Assembly (NCBI GenBank): GCA_019313695.1
Contig: JAFDAS010000007.1
Coordinates: forward strand, 1 to 48,003
Length of the DNA stretch: 48,003 nt
Origin: Deltaproteobacteria bacterium
GTDB lineage: Bacteria; Desulfobacterota; Syntrophia; Syntrophales; UBA2210
Direction: 5' to 3'
Made by a program: the position numbers and the translations under genes
The notes under the pieces: generated by a model
What the model was told of the DNA's origin: nothing
Databases searched by the model: none
Seen by the model: only the letters and a program-made list of their open reading frames with translations
In this document: positions 35,064 to 44,972 of the stretch, piece by piece
How the letters are laid out: every line of letters begins with the position of its first letter
Position numbering within the stretch: position 1 is the first letter of the stretch

Positions 35064-37053
35064 GTGTGCCGGGCATGGCACAGAACTAGCGGGGTGAAAG
35101 TCCCCGTGCCAGGTGTTCGCAGAGCCGAAGGCTAGGAGAAGGGCAAGGGCGCCATCGTGAGGTGAGGTCTGGAGGAAGCCCAATCCAAAAGCGTGGGGCG
35201 ACGAACAGGAACCGGATCTGAGGTGTGGTACGTCCGGGGCGAGCGGGCACGTGACCGCAAAGCCCTCCATCTGCGATTGGGGCGTGCTTTATAAATCCGG
35301 CGTTTACGCGCGGCAAGCTCTGTGTCTTACCCCGGGAGGCCTGTACGGTGTCGGTATGGCAGATATGGTATGCGACTATTAAGTCCACGTGTGGGGAAAC
35401 CCTTGAAACAGGTATGTCGAAACCTAAGTCGCCATGCACAGACTGAGAGTGGAGCAATCCACTCTGACCGCCGTGCAGGAGTCAGCAGAGGGCATAGTAG
35501 GAGGACCGAGACAGACATTATTCTTCTGAAGTATGGACGAACTAGGAACCCGCCCTGCAATCGAAAGAGCAGGAGCCGGAAACTCTCAGCCTAAACGGAA
35601 GAAAGATTTAATGTTATGCCGCCTCTGAAGGCCCGAACGGTTCCCTGAGAAGGGATTAAATGATAGGACTGCAGGACGAGGGACGAGTGAACAATAGACC
35701 GGCAAAACAATTGTGGTTGCCTTTTGAGATAAAGGGCGGAGCTTATGGAAGAGGTGGTTGATCGGGATAACCTGTTGACTGCCCTTCGCAACGTCAAACG
35801 GAACGGAGGTGCTCCTGGAGTAGACGGTATGACGGTAAAGGAATTGCCGGAATACCTGAAAAGGCAGTGGCCGAAGATCCGCAGGCAACTTATCAGTGGG
35901 ACATATGTTCCGCTGCCAGTCAGGCGGGTAGAAATACCCAAACCCGGAGGAGGAATACGCCAACTCGGTATTCCATCCGTGCTGGATCGATTTGTCCAGC
36001 AAGCATTAATGCAAGTACTGCAGCGAGAGTGGGACGCAACCTTTTCAGAGTCAAGCTATGGTTTTAGACCGAAAAGGAGTGCCCATCAAGCCATAAAACA
36101 ATCCCAAAAGTATCTCAAAGAGGGATACAGATGGGTAGTTGACATGGATCTTGAGAAGTTTTTCGACCGAGTAAATCACGACAAGCTGATGAGCGAGGTA
36201 CGGAAGCGAGTTTCAGACAGGCGAGTGAATACACTGATTCTGCGATTTTTACGATCCGGAGTGGAGCACGAAGGGGAGCTTCTTATAATGGAGATGGGAA
36301 CTCCACAAGGAGGGCCGCTGTCGCCGTTACTGGCCAACCTGCTGCTCGACACCCTGGATCGGGAACTGGAACGTAGAGGGCATCGATTTGTGCGTTATGC
36401 GGATGACTGTAATATATACGTTAAAAGCAGACGTGCAGGTTCGAGAGTTCTTAAAAGTATCAGTCAATTTCTGGATCGACATTTGAAGCTGTCAGTCAAT
36501 GAAGCGAAAAGTGCCGTGGGGAGGCCATGGGAACGTCAGTTTCTGGGTTTTACCCTCAGTTCTCGACTGAACAGACGAATCAGTTCTAAATCGATTAAAC
36601 GTTTTAAGAACAGGATTAGGGAAATCACCTGTCGGGTTCGTGGAAGACGCATCGAAGTAATAGTGAAGGAGCTTCGCCGGTTCATAATAGGCTGGCAGGC
36701 ATATTTTGACATTACAGAGGTGCGTTACGTTCTGAAAGAACTGGACTCCTGGGTTAGGCGACGTCTTCGGTGCTATCTTTGGAAGCAATGGGGACGTCGT
36801 GGCTACCGGGAGTTGAGGAAGCTGGGAGTGAGTAGAGATCTTGCTTGGAATACAGCGAAATCTGCCCATGGTCCATGGAGGCTGAGCCGCAGTCCGGGAT
36901 TGGCATTCGCATTGACGACAAAGTATTTTGCAAGTCTGGGGTTGCCGAGGCTGTTTATTAAACCGACTTAATCAACCGAACCGCCGTGGTACGTGATCCG
37001 TATGCCCGGTGGTGTGGGAGGAGGGGAGTCGCGAGGCTCCCCCCTATCCCGAT
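35064..37053 (+). mobile_element. group IIC intron inserted in an integron attC core
   Basis: About 1990 bp. It begins GTGTGCCGGGCATGGCAC, a typical 5' end of bacterial class C group II introns. About 680 bases of structured RNA come before the encoded reverse transcriptase. A domain V-like segment follows the gene (ACCGCCGTGGTACGTGATCC, then GTATGCCCGGTGGTGTGG, about 36979-37015), then a domain VI-like hairpin (GAGGGGAGTC/GAGGCTCCCCCC) and the end CCCGAT. The boundaries were chosen because they restore a perfect attC core. The orientation is the same as that of the cassettes. Confidence 0.87.
35745..36971 (+). CDS. ltrA: group II intron reverse transcriptase/maturase (class C type)
   Basis: 408 residues. 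RT domains run from GAPGVDGMTVKELPEYLK near 24 through RRVEIPKPGGGIRQLGIPSV, SESSYGFRPKRSAHQAIKQS, VVDMDLEKFFDRVNHDKL and GTPQGGPLSPLLANLLLD to the catalytic YADD in RFVRYADDCNIYVKS near 222. Then comes the thumb/maturase (X) domain (RPWERQFLGFTLSSRLN, GWQAYFDITEVRYVLKELDS, RRRLRCYLWKQWGRRGYREL). No HNH endonuclease domain follows, as expected for class C. It resembles the Geobacillus GsI-IIC enzyme as I remember it. GGGCGGAGCTT lies before ATG 35745. It appears intact and is probably active in splicing. Confidence 0.95.
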   Translation: MEEVVDRDNLLTALRNVKRNGGAPGVDGMTVKELPEYLKRQWPKIRRQLISGTYVPLPVRRVEIPKPGGGIRQLGIPSVLDRFVQQALMQVLQREWDATFSESSYGFRPKRSAHQAIKQSQKYLKEGYRWVVDMDLEKFFDRVNHDKLMSEVRKRVSDRRVNTLILRFLRSGVEHEGELLIMEMGTPQGGPLSPLLANLLLDTLDRELERRGHRFVRYADDCNIYVKSRRAGSRVLKSISQFLDRHLKLSVNEAKSAVGRPWERQFLGFTLSSRLNRRISSKSIKRFKNRIREITCRVRGRRIEVIVKELRRFIIGWQAYFDITEVRYVLKELDSWVRRRLRCYLWKQWGRRGYRELRKLGVSRDLAWNTAKSAHGPWRLSRSPGLAFALTTKYFASLGLPRLFIKPT

Positions 37054-37065
37054 TAGCAATTAAAT

Positions 37066-38028
37066 ATGAGTATTCCGAGAAAACATCACTATCTGCCACA
37101 GTTTTATTTGGAAGGTTTTAAAATATTGCCTCAAAAGGGCAAAAAACCTCATATCTGGCAAATTGAAAAAGTTGGGGAACAGAAGTACTATAACCCAGCG
37201 ATAACAGATACAGGGTGTATTCGTGATTATCACTCTCTTGACCATGAACTGGAGCCTGACCATAAAACAATCGAGTCCGTTCTTTCAACTATTGAAGCAA
37301 AGCAAGCTGAATTAGTTCAATCAATTATTAACTCAAAGGACATGAATCATTCTCAAATAGCAGAACTTGCGGGATTAATTTCTCTAATGAGATATCGAAT
37401 CCCTGCTTTTGCATCGTATATTGAAACCAGTCACAAAAAAATAGTTCTCGACAGCTTCAAGATCATGTATCAAACTGGAAAATTTCCCTCTCCTCCTAAG
37501 ATGATTCGGCAAATGTTTGAATCTAAAGGAATAGACGAAACTCTCAACATTAAAATTTCGAATTGGGAAATTGTTGAAAAAATATTAGAAGTTGGTTTGT
37601 CATCTGAAAGTATCAGTATGCTGTTACAGCTTAACTATCAAATTTATAGCACAAAGGAGCCGGATATATTTATTACTTCCGATAATCCGGTTGCGTTATT
37701 TCATCCAAATTATGAAGACTTAAAACCATATGGGATTGGTTTGGCAATCAAAGGAGTAGAACTCACATTTCCTCTTAGCTCCAATACATTGGTTGTTGCT
37801 GGACATCATCTTAAGCCAGGCTCCTATTTTGCCAACCATAATCAAGTGAATGAATTCAACCGAAGAACAATAATAATGGCTGAAAACTATATATTCTCAA
37901 ATAAAATTAGTACTGAGTTAAAAAAACATATAAACGATTTAAAAGATAATTTTGCTGGTTTCACTTTTGATAATCTATACTATGGTAAAGGTAGTGTATA
38001 CGTATCAAGGTTTATACCAGTACAATGA
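37066..38028 (+). CDS. cassette 3 protein, DUF4238 family
   Basis: 320 residues. The N-terminal KHHYLPQFYLEGF (residues 6-18) and the central DIFITSDNPVALF (about 203-215) are the marks of DUF4238, a widespread accessory-gene family of unknown biochemical role. No membrane segment is seen. A+T-rich. The start ATG 37066 is only 12 bases from the cassette start (TTAGCAAT, 37054) and there is no strong Shine-Dalgarno, so expression may depend on transcription from upstream. The gene ends right at its attC. Confidence 0.8.
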   Translation: MSIPRKHHYLPQFYLEGFKILPQKGKKPHIWQIEKVGEQKYYNPAITDTGCIRDYHSLDHELEPDHKTIESVLSTIEAKQAELVQSIINSKDMNHSQIAELAGLISLMRYRIPAFASYIETSHKKIVLDSFKIMYQTGKFPSPPKMIRQMFESKGIDETLNIKISNWEIVEKILEVGLSSESISMLLQLNYQIYSTKEPDIFITSDNPVALFHPNYEDLKPYGIGLAIKGVELTFPLSSNTLVVAGHHLKPGSYFANHNQVNEFNRRTIIMAENYIFSNKISTELKKHINDLKDNFAGFTFDNLYYGKGSVYVSRFIPVQ

Positions 38029-38029
38029 T

Positions 38030-38079
38030 TGCTAACAACTCGCTACGGATTTCATCCACTGGCTGCTCGGCGCGAAGGA
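38030..38079 (+). other. integron attC site 3, truncated
   Basis: TTGCTAAC (38029-38036) is the complement of the cassette start GTTAGCAA. It is followed by the left half CGCTACGGATTTCATCCACT and GGCTGCTCGGCGCGAAG, almost identical to the left half of attC 0. The right half is missing; GGAGAGGAAAAAGGAGAGG simple repeats take over. The array ends here. Confidence 0.7.
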
Positions 38080-38300
38080 GAGGAAAAAGGAGAGGAAAAA
38101 GGAAAACGGAAAAGGGGACAGATTTATTTTTATCCTTGAATGTGGATAAAGGGGACAATTCCCGAAGGGGGATAGAGCTTCGAATTCGGGGGACACAATA
38201 CTAAATTATTGACAAGAAAATAATGGGGTCAACGTTGCCACTGACTCTTGTTTTTGATTACCATCTATAATCCACAACAGATTATTAAGCGGGGAGTTTG
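38080..38300. other. repeat-derived spacer after the cassette array
   Basis: No gene is seen. It holds GGAGAGGAAAAA simple repeats, two GGGGACA-type repeat scraps (about 38118 and 38151), and on the minus strand TCAAAAACAAGAGTCAGTGG then GTTGACCCC (about 38225-38262), which resembles the 3' end layout of the RAYT element at 120-1655 and may be a decayed relative. Confidence 0.4.
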
Positions 38301-38307
38301 ATCTTCA

Positions 38308-38560
38308 TTGAAAAATGCCATCGGCCTGAGACACACAGTGGACTCCTATATAATCGATGTTCGAGCAGTAACCCGGATGGGACTTGACATAAAGATCTTT
38401 CGCATGAATCGCCTTGGCATCTCTCAGGACGGGATTGCAAAGAGATCAGGGCAAACGAGAGATATTATCAGATTGAAAAGGGCGACAACGCCAAAATCGC
38501 CATGAAAACCATAATCGACCGGGGCATTGAAAGCTTAAGAGTTATATCACTACAAAAAGA
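38308..38560 (+). pseudogene. decayed helix-turn-helix regulator fragment
   Basis: One frame gives IFRMNRLGISQDGIAKRSGQ followed by TRD, which looks like the first helices of an XRE-type helix-turn-helix. The neighbouring frame then continues QIEKGDNAKIAMKTIIDRGI, which looks like the rest of such a domain, so a frameshift near 38465 is likely. No proper start is seen. It may have been the regulator of the toxin-antitoxin genes that follow, or unrelated debris. Confidence 0.4.
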
Positions 38561-38570
38561 GAGGTGTATT

Positions 38571-38854
38571 ATGTTCAAACTCACGGATTATATTCCCAGA
38601 GCGGAGTTGGAAACATTCTGCCGGAGAAATCATATAACCAAAATGTCTCTTTTCGGTTCCGCCCTGCGTGATGAATTAAAGCCGGGCAGTGATATTGACA
38701 TTCTTGTGGAGTTTGACAAAAACCATATGCCGGAATGGAAATCGAGCTGGCGGAGATGTTCGGCAGAAAAGTCGATCTGCGCACACCTGCTGAACTCAGC
38801 CGGTATTTCAGAGATGATGTCATGGAAAAAGCGAAGGTGGAATATGCAATCTGA
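38571..38854 (+). pseudogene. mntA: MntA-like nucleotidyltransferase antitoxin, frameshifted
   Basis: From ATG 38571 (binding site GAGAGG) the protein reads MFKLTDYIPRAELETFCRRN, then SLFGSALRDELKPGSDIDIL with the nucleotidyltransferase motif GSx10-14(S)DID, as in minimal NTases. After VEFDKNHMP (near 38735) the sense switches to another frame: [39 protein letters not shown] and TGA at 38852-38854. A small deletion between the two parts, probably of a few codons plus a frameshift, explains this. In MntA/HepT pairs this enzyme AMPylates and silences the toxin. As it stands the first part runs in frame into the HepT gene. Confidence 0.75.
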
Positions 38855-39188
38855 AGATAAAATCCGCCTGCTGCATATTCTTGATGAAGCTGCTGAAGCC
38901 TGTCATTACGTAGAAGGTATTACGTTTGATGAATTTGTCAAAGAGGGTAAGACCGTTCGGGCTGTTATTCGATGCATAGAAGTTATCGGCGAAGCGACCT
39001 CAAAAATATCCATGGAATTTCGCAAAGAACATCCGGATGTCCCCTGGCAAAAAATAATCGGAATGCGTAATCGCTTGATACATGTTTATTTTGATATTGA
39101 TTACAATATTATTTGGCAGACAGCTAAAGAAAACCTGCCGCCTTTAATTGAACAATTGCAATCAATTCTGCAAAACAGTGAGCAGTAA
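38844..39188 (+). CDS. hepT: HepT-like toxin (DUF86 ribonuclease-fold) of an MntA/HepT pair
   Basis: 114 residues from ATG 38844, overlapping the old mntA stop (ATGCAATCTGA), the usual coupling of this pair. The catalytic Rx4H motif with the following tyrosine is present as [12 protein letters not shown] near 82, and the helical DUF86 body is intact ([36 protein letters not shown]). Because mntA has lost its frame, the surviving frame joins its first 55 residues to the upstream linker and the entire HepT (one ORF from 38502 to 39188). Whether the toxin is made from its own ATG or only as a fusion cannot be told. Confidence 0.82.
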   Translation: MQSEDKIRLLHILDEAAEACHYVEGITFDEFVKEGKTVRAVIRCIEVIGEATSKISMEFRKEHPDVPWQKIIGMRNRLIHVYFDIDYNIIWQTAKENLPPLIEQLQSILQNSEQ

Positions 39189-39350
39189 ATGAAACAGATA
39201 GATAAGCTCATCATCAACACTTCAAGCACCCATCGATATGAAAGCGCCAAGTTAAAGACGAAACAGCCATTTGATCCATCGAAAATGTTGCCGAACCCAA
39301 AATATTTAGAGATGAGTGCGGTTGCAAAACGCAATGTTTTGGCCGTTTAA
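39189..39350 (+). CDS. short ORF, probable gene remnant
   Basis: 53 codons starting one base after the hepT stop: MKQIDKLIINTSSTHRYESA and onward. The first residues (MKQIDKLIIN) recall the beginning of some restriction-helicase proteins, from memory only, but the rest does not continue as one. It could be a truncated gene end or noise. There is no binding site beyond the hepT end. Confidence 0.25.
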   Translation: MKQIDKLIINTSSTHRYESAKLKTKQPFDPSKMLPNPKYLEMSAVAKRNVLAV

Positions 39351-39413
39351 ATTTTTAACCATAGGCCTGTTGAAAGGCTCTATGAATTAACTTTGTATAG
39401 GAGATATATATTG

Positions 39414-42053
39414 ATGACAGGCAGTGAGATCAGAGAAAAATTTCTTGAATATTTCAAAGAACGGGGCCACACGGTTGTGGCCAGTTCATCACTTATCCCG
39501 AAGGAAGATCCGACATTGCTCTTCACCAACTCCGGCATGGTCCAATTCAAGAACCTTTTTCTGGGGCAGGAGAGGCGTAATTACAAGAGGGCCGCCACAT
39601 CGCAGAAGTGTGTCAGGGCCGGGGGAAAGCACAATGACCTGGAAAACGTCGGGTTTACCGCGCGGCACCACACCTTCTTCGAGATGCTGGGCAATTTTTC
39701 CTTCGGCGACTACTTTAAGGATGAGGCCATAGCATGGGGGTGGGAGTTCCTTACGGATCTCATGGGTCTTCCCGAAGACAGGCTGTGGGTGAGCATTTTC
39801 AGGGATGATGACGAGGCCTTTGAGATATGGAATAAAAAGGTCGGGGTGCCGGCAGAACGCATAGTGCGTATGGGAGAAAAGGACAACTTCTGGATGATGG
39901 GTGATACCGGCCCCTGCGGCCCCTGTTCGGAGATATACTACGATCTGGGTAAAGACGCGGGATGCGGAAGGCCAGAGTGCAGTCTGGAATGTGAATGCGG
40001 CCGCTATGTGGAGATATGGAACCTTGTATTTACGCAGTATGACAGAGACGAATCGGGGACGTTGACACCCCTGCCGAGTCCCAACATAGATACAGGAATG
40101 GGGCTTGAACGACTGGCGGCGGTTATGCAGGGTGTGGAGAGCAACTACGACTGCGACCTCTTTCGGGACATCATTCTGCACATCGAAGGTGTGTCCGGCA
40201 AGAAATATAAGGATAACGAAGAATACGATATATCCATCAGGGTCATAGCCGACCACTGCAGGGCCATAACATTCCTTATCAGTGACGGAGTTCTTCCTGT
40301 CAACGAAGGGAGAGGGTACGTCCTTCGGAGGATACTGAGGAGGGCCGCCCGGCATGGAAAGCTCCTCGGTCTTGACAGACCTTTTCTGCATGACATGGTT
40401 CCCGTGGTTATAGGGGGAATGAAAGACTTCTACCCGGAACTCCTGGACAAGGAATCCTATGTAAGGAAAGTGATTGTTAATGAGGAACAGCGCTTCATGG
40501 AAACCCTCGATGCCGGCCTGCGAATACTGAATGACGAAATGGAGTCCCTGGAAAACAGGGGAGAGAAGATAATCCCCGGCGAGATAGTGTTCAAACTCTA
40601 CGATACCTTTGGCTTCCCGACCGATCTGACCGGAGAGACCGCGATGTCAAGCGGCATGTCTCTGGATATGGAGGGCTTTGAAAAATTCATGGAGGCCCAG
40701 AGAAAGAAGGCGAGAGAGTCATGGAAGGGGAGTGGTGAAGAAGAGGTGGCAGATATCTACAGGACTCTTTCCATAGATGGAATTTCCACACTGTTCGCGG
40801 GCTACGAAGGTAATATCGAAGCAACTTCCCGCGTCGTCGCAATCCTGAAGGACGATAAAGAGGTCGATTCCCTCTCGGAAGGTGAAAAAGGTGAGATATT
40901 TACGGATAAAACCCCATTCTACGGAGAAGTGGGCGGGCAGGTGGGGGATGTGGGCGTCATAGAGGGTGATGCCGCGATTTTCGATGTATGGGACACGCAA
41001 AAGCCCCTTGACGATCTCTTTACACACATAGGCAAGCTCAAAGAGGGACAGATAAAGGTTGGTGATTCCGTTGTTACGAAGGTCGATGCCGAAACGAGAA
41101 AAGCGGTAGAGGCGAACCATTCCGGCACGCATGTGTTACAGGCGGCCCTTAAAACCGTGCTGGGCGATCATGTCAAACAGTCCGGCTCTCTCGTGAATTT
41201 CGAGAGGCTCCGGTTCGATTTCACCCATTTCGCGGGGATAGAAGATGAAGAAATGGAAAGAATCGAAAGACTGGCCAACGAGTATATAAGGAAAAACGCG
41301 CTGGTTGAAACGAAGGTACTGTCCCATGCGGACGCCTTGAAAACAGGCGCCACAGCGGTGTTTGATGAGAAGTATGGAGATACGGTAAGGGTGGTCAGAA
41401 TGGGAGACTTCAGTATGGAGCTGTGCGGGGGCACGCATGTCCTGCGCACGGGGGACATAGGGTTTCTGAAGATTGTCCATGAATCGGCGGTTGCCGCGGG
41501 TGTGAGGAGAATAGAAGCGGTGACCGGCAGTGAGGCCGTGCGATATGTGGGAAAAATGGAGAGGGCGTTGAAGGATTCGGCGCTTCTTGTAAAAACCAGT
41601 CCTCTGGATCTTTCGGAGAGGGTGGGCAAGTTGTTGAAACGTCAGAAGGAATTTGAAAAGGAAATCGAAGCACTGAAGGGAAAACTGGCGGCGAAGGAGT
41701 CCTCTGACATCCTTGATAAGATAAAGGAAATAAAGGGCGTTAAGATGCTCGTATCCATGGTTGATGTGCCTGATGTGCGAACCCTTCGTGATTTCGGAGA
41801 TAAGGTGAGGGACAGAATTTCCTCCGGTGTTGTGCTGCTGGGAAGCAAAGTCGGGGATAAAGCCATGCTCCTGTGTATGGTGACGAAGGATCTTACTGAT
41901 CGATATAACGCGGGAAAGCTAATCGGAGAAATAGCGCCGGTTGTCGGGGGAAGCGGAGGAGGCCGTCCCGACATGGCCCAGGCCGGTGGATCCAAACCTG
42001 AGAAACTGGAGGAAGCGCTTGGCAGGATGGAAGAGATTCTGCTCAGAGACTGA
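39414..42053 (+). CDS. alaS: alanyl-tRNA synthetase
   Basis: 879 residues, full length. The catalytic core begins MTGSEIREKFLEYFKERGHT. Class II features are NSGMVQFKNLFLGQE and the HHTFFEMLGNFSFGDYFKDE region, with GPCGPCSEIYYDLG near 170. The editing domain holds the zinc-binding residues NHSGTHVLQAAL near 570 and CGGTHV near 670. The C-terminal oligomerisation domain with GGSGGGRPDMAQAGG is near the end. The ORF extends to 39393, but ATG 39414 follows AGGAGATATATATTG and starts like the family. It is the gene normally next to recX. Confidence 0.97.
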   Translation: MTGSEIREKFLEYFKERGHTVVASSSLIPKEDPTLLFTNSGMVQFKNLFLGQERRNYKRAATSQKCVRAGGKHNDLENVGFTARHHTFFEMLGNFSFGDYFKDEAIAWGWEFLTDLMGLPEDRLWVSIFRDDDEAFEIWNKKVGVPAERIVRMGEKDNFWMMGDTGPCGPCSEIYYDLGKDAGCGRPECSLECECGRYVEIWNLVFTQYDRDESGTLTPLPSPNIDTGMGLERLAAVMQGVESNYDCDLFRDIILHIEGVSGKKYKDNEEYDISIRVIADHCRAITFLISDGVLPVNEGRGYVLRRILRRAARHGKLLGLDRPFLHDMVPVVIGGMKDFYPELLDKESYVRKVIVNEEQRFMETLDAGLRILNDEMESLENRGEKIIPGEIVFKLYDTFGFPTDLTGETAMSSGMSLDMEGFEKFMEAQRKKARESWKGSGEEEVADIYRTLSIDGISTLFAGYEGNIEATSRVVAILKDDKEVDSLSEGEKGEIFTDKTPFYGEVGGQVGDVGVIEGDAAIFDVWDTQKPLDDLFTHIGKLKEGQIKVGDSVVTKVDAETRKAVEANHSGTHVLQAALKTVLGDHVKQSGSLVNFERLRFDFTHFAGIEDEEMERIERLANEYIRKNALVETKVLSHADALKTGATAVFDEKYGDTVRVVRMGDFSMELCGGTHVLRTGDIGFLKIVHESAVAAGVRRIEAVTGSEAVRYVGKMERALKDSALLVKTSPLDLSERVGKLLKRQKEFEKEIEALKGKLAAKESSDILDKIKEIKGVKMLVSMVDVPDVRTLRDFGDKVRDRISSGVVLLGSKVGDKAMLLCMVTKDLTDRYNAGKLIGEIAPVVGGSGGGRPDMAQAGGSKPEKLEEALGRMEEILLRD

Positions 42054-42186
42054 TGACATGTTATAAAGAGTGTCGAGGCAGCGTGAGGCCTGTGTGCCCC
42101 ACAGAGGGCACGCTACATATAGCAGATTTGAATTACCGGGAAGCTCAATAATTTCAATGTAATGACAGGGCATAGGAGGTGTCTGT

Positions 42187-43035
42187 ATGGCCGAATTTTC
42201 TGCCGATTATGAAAGCTTCAGAAGCGCGGACGACTTGAAGATCTTCTACAGGAGATACCAGGCCGATCCCGAGAAGGCGCGGATGGTAATTGCCCATGGA
42301 TTGGGTGAGCATTCCGGGCGATATGATAACGTTATTGAACGGCTCCTTCCCCAGGGCATAAGCATATGGGCACCGGATCACAGGGGGCATGGGCAGAGTG
42401 ATGGTCGCAGAGGGCACATAGACTCCTTCTACCAGTATGTGGAGGACCTTCGCAAACTTGTTGAAATTGCCAGGGATGGAATGGCCGAAGGTGTAAAGAT
42501 CTTTCTCCTGGGGCATAGTCTGGGAGGGCTTATCGCGCTGCGGTTTGCCGCCTGCTTTCCGGAAATGATGGATGGTGTGATTATCTCTTCACCATCGCTC
42601 GGGGTGACTGTGGATATACCTGTCGTCAAGGCATTTGCCGGCAGGATTATGTCAACCCTCTGGCCGACCCTCAGTCTTTCCAATGAACTGGATGCATCGA
42701 AGATCAGCCATGATGAAGAGGTGGTTCGCGCTTACAGGGATGATCCTCTGGTTCATGACAAAGTGAGCGCCCGCTGGTTTACCGAGTTTTTATCGGCCAT
42801 GGAAGCTGCCGGCCGTTCGGCCCCGGAGATAAAAGTTCCTCTGCTGATGCAGCTTGCGAGTGATGATCACCTTACGAATACAGACACATCGGCAAGGTTC
42901 TTTGAGGCCTTAAGCTCTGATGACAAGACACTTTACGTCTACGAGGATCTCTACCACGAGATATACAACGAGAGAACGGAACAGAAGAAGCGGGTGTTGG
43001 ATGATCTGGATGCCTGGCTTTTGAAACACATTTGA
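42187..43035 (+). CDS. alpha/beta hydrolase, monoacylglycerol-lipase-like
   Basis: 282 residues of the serine-hydrolase S33/monoglyceride lipase type. The catalytic serine is in LGHSLGGLIALRFAA near 113, the likely aspartate in ASDDHLTNT near 225, and the histidine in LYHEIYNE near 257. The opening VIAHGLGEHSGRYDNVIERL and APDHRGHGQSDGRRGH are strongly lipase-like. GGCATAGGAGGTGTCTGT gives a good binding site. Only 18 bases separate it from glpK, so the two probably form an operon: the lipase frees glycerol and the kinase traps it. No signal peptide, so it acts in the cytoplasm. Confidence 0.87.
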   Translation: MAEFSADYESFRSADDLKIFYRRYQADPEKARMVIAHGLGEHSGRYDNVIERLLPQGISIWAPDHRGHGQSDGRRGHIDSFYQYVEDLRKLVEIARDGMAEGVKIFLLGHSLGGLIALRFAACFPEMMDGVIISSPSLGVTVDIPVVKAFAGRIMSTLWPTLSLSNELDASKISHDEEVVRAYRDDPLVHDKVSARWFTEFLSAMEAAGRSAPEIKVPLLMQLASDDHLTNTDTSARFFEALSSDDKTLYVYEDLYHEIYNERTEQKKRVLDDLDAWLLKHI

Positions 43036-43053
43036 TAGAAGAGGTGTCTGAAA

Positions 43054-44571
<1,518 letters not shown>

Positions 44572-44600
44572 GCAGGCTGAAAGATTCAATCTTTCTGATC

Positions 44601-44645
44601 AAACAAAAAATCCCCCGTCTTTGCGGAAGGCGGGGGATTTCTCTT
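44601..44645. terminator. bidirectional terminator between glpK and the AtpZ-like operon
   Basis: AAATCCCCCGTCTT (44608-44621) pairs with AAGGCGGGGGATTT (44627-44640), with one G-T pair and a 5-base loop. For minus-strand transcription it is followed by TTTTTTGTTT, and for plus-strand by TTTCTCTT. It serves both converging units, better for the minus strand. Confidence 0.88.
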
Positions 44646-44671
44646 GCAGATTATATGGAGGCAAGTTCTTT

Positions 44672-44917
44672 TTATTGCTTTTTCATCTTTTTCATGAACA
44701 TGCGCGCTTCCCCATAGAGTCTCCAGATGCACAGGAATACGGCCAGTATGAAGAGACCTAACATGAAACTGGGTTCGGTATTAAGTTTGGCATCAATCCA
44801 GCGACCGGCATAGAGAAACATGAACGAGGATACGACGATAACAAGGCCCCATACACTTATCTGTAATATCTGAGAGAGCGTTGACCTCAGGTTCATTGAA
44901 TGGTGTGTGATCATCAT
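44672..44917 (-). CDS. AtpZ/AtpI-like F0F1-ATPase accessory membrane protein
   Basis: 81 residues with two membrane helices: VWGLVIVVSSFMFLYAGRWI and FMLGLFILAVFLCIWRLYG. The loop GRWIDAKLNTEPSF matches the AtpZ pattern (G..LD.KLGT.P.), and the tail is basic (MKKMKK). AtpZ is linked to ion handling or assembly of ATP synthase and normally precedes atpI-atpB-atpE. Here it stands without them and about 19 kb from the F1 cluster. The binding site AAAGGAGGGCACAACC precedes ATG 44917. Confidence 0.7.
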   Translation of the reverse strand: MMITHHSMNLRSTLSQILQISVWGLVIVVSSFMFLYAGRWIDAKLNTEPSFMLGLFILAVFLCIWRLYGEARMFMKKMKKQ

Positions 44918-44972
44918 GGTTGTGCCCTCCTTTCTTAATCGATTCCCCGCGCAAAGGGCGGGGGCGTAAATT

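Noticed and set aside
35064-35744. Short ORFs in both strands of the intron 5' region
   Set aside because: This is structured ribozyme RNA. The frames have no domain and cross conserved RNA elements.
33311-38079. CRISPR array or prophage as an explanation of the island
   Set aside because: There are no regularly spaced identical repeats and no phage structural genes. The paired cores fit attC sites.
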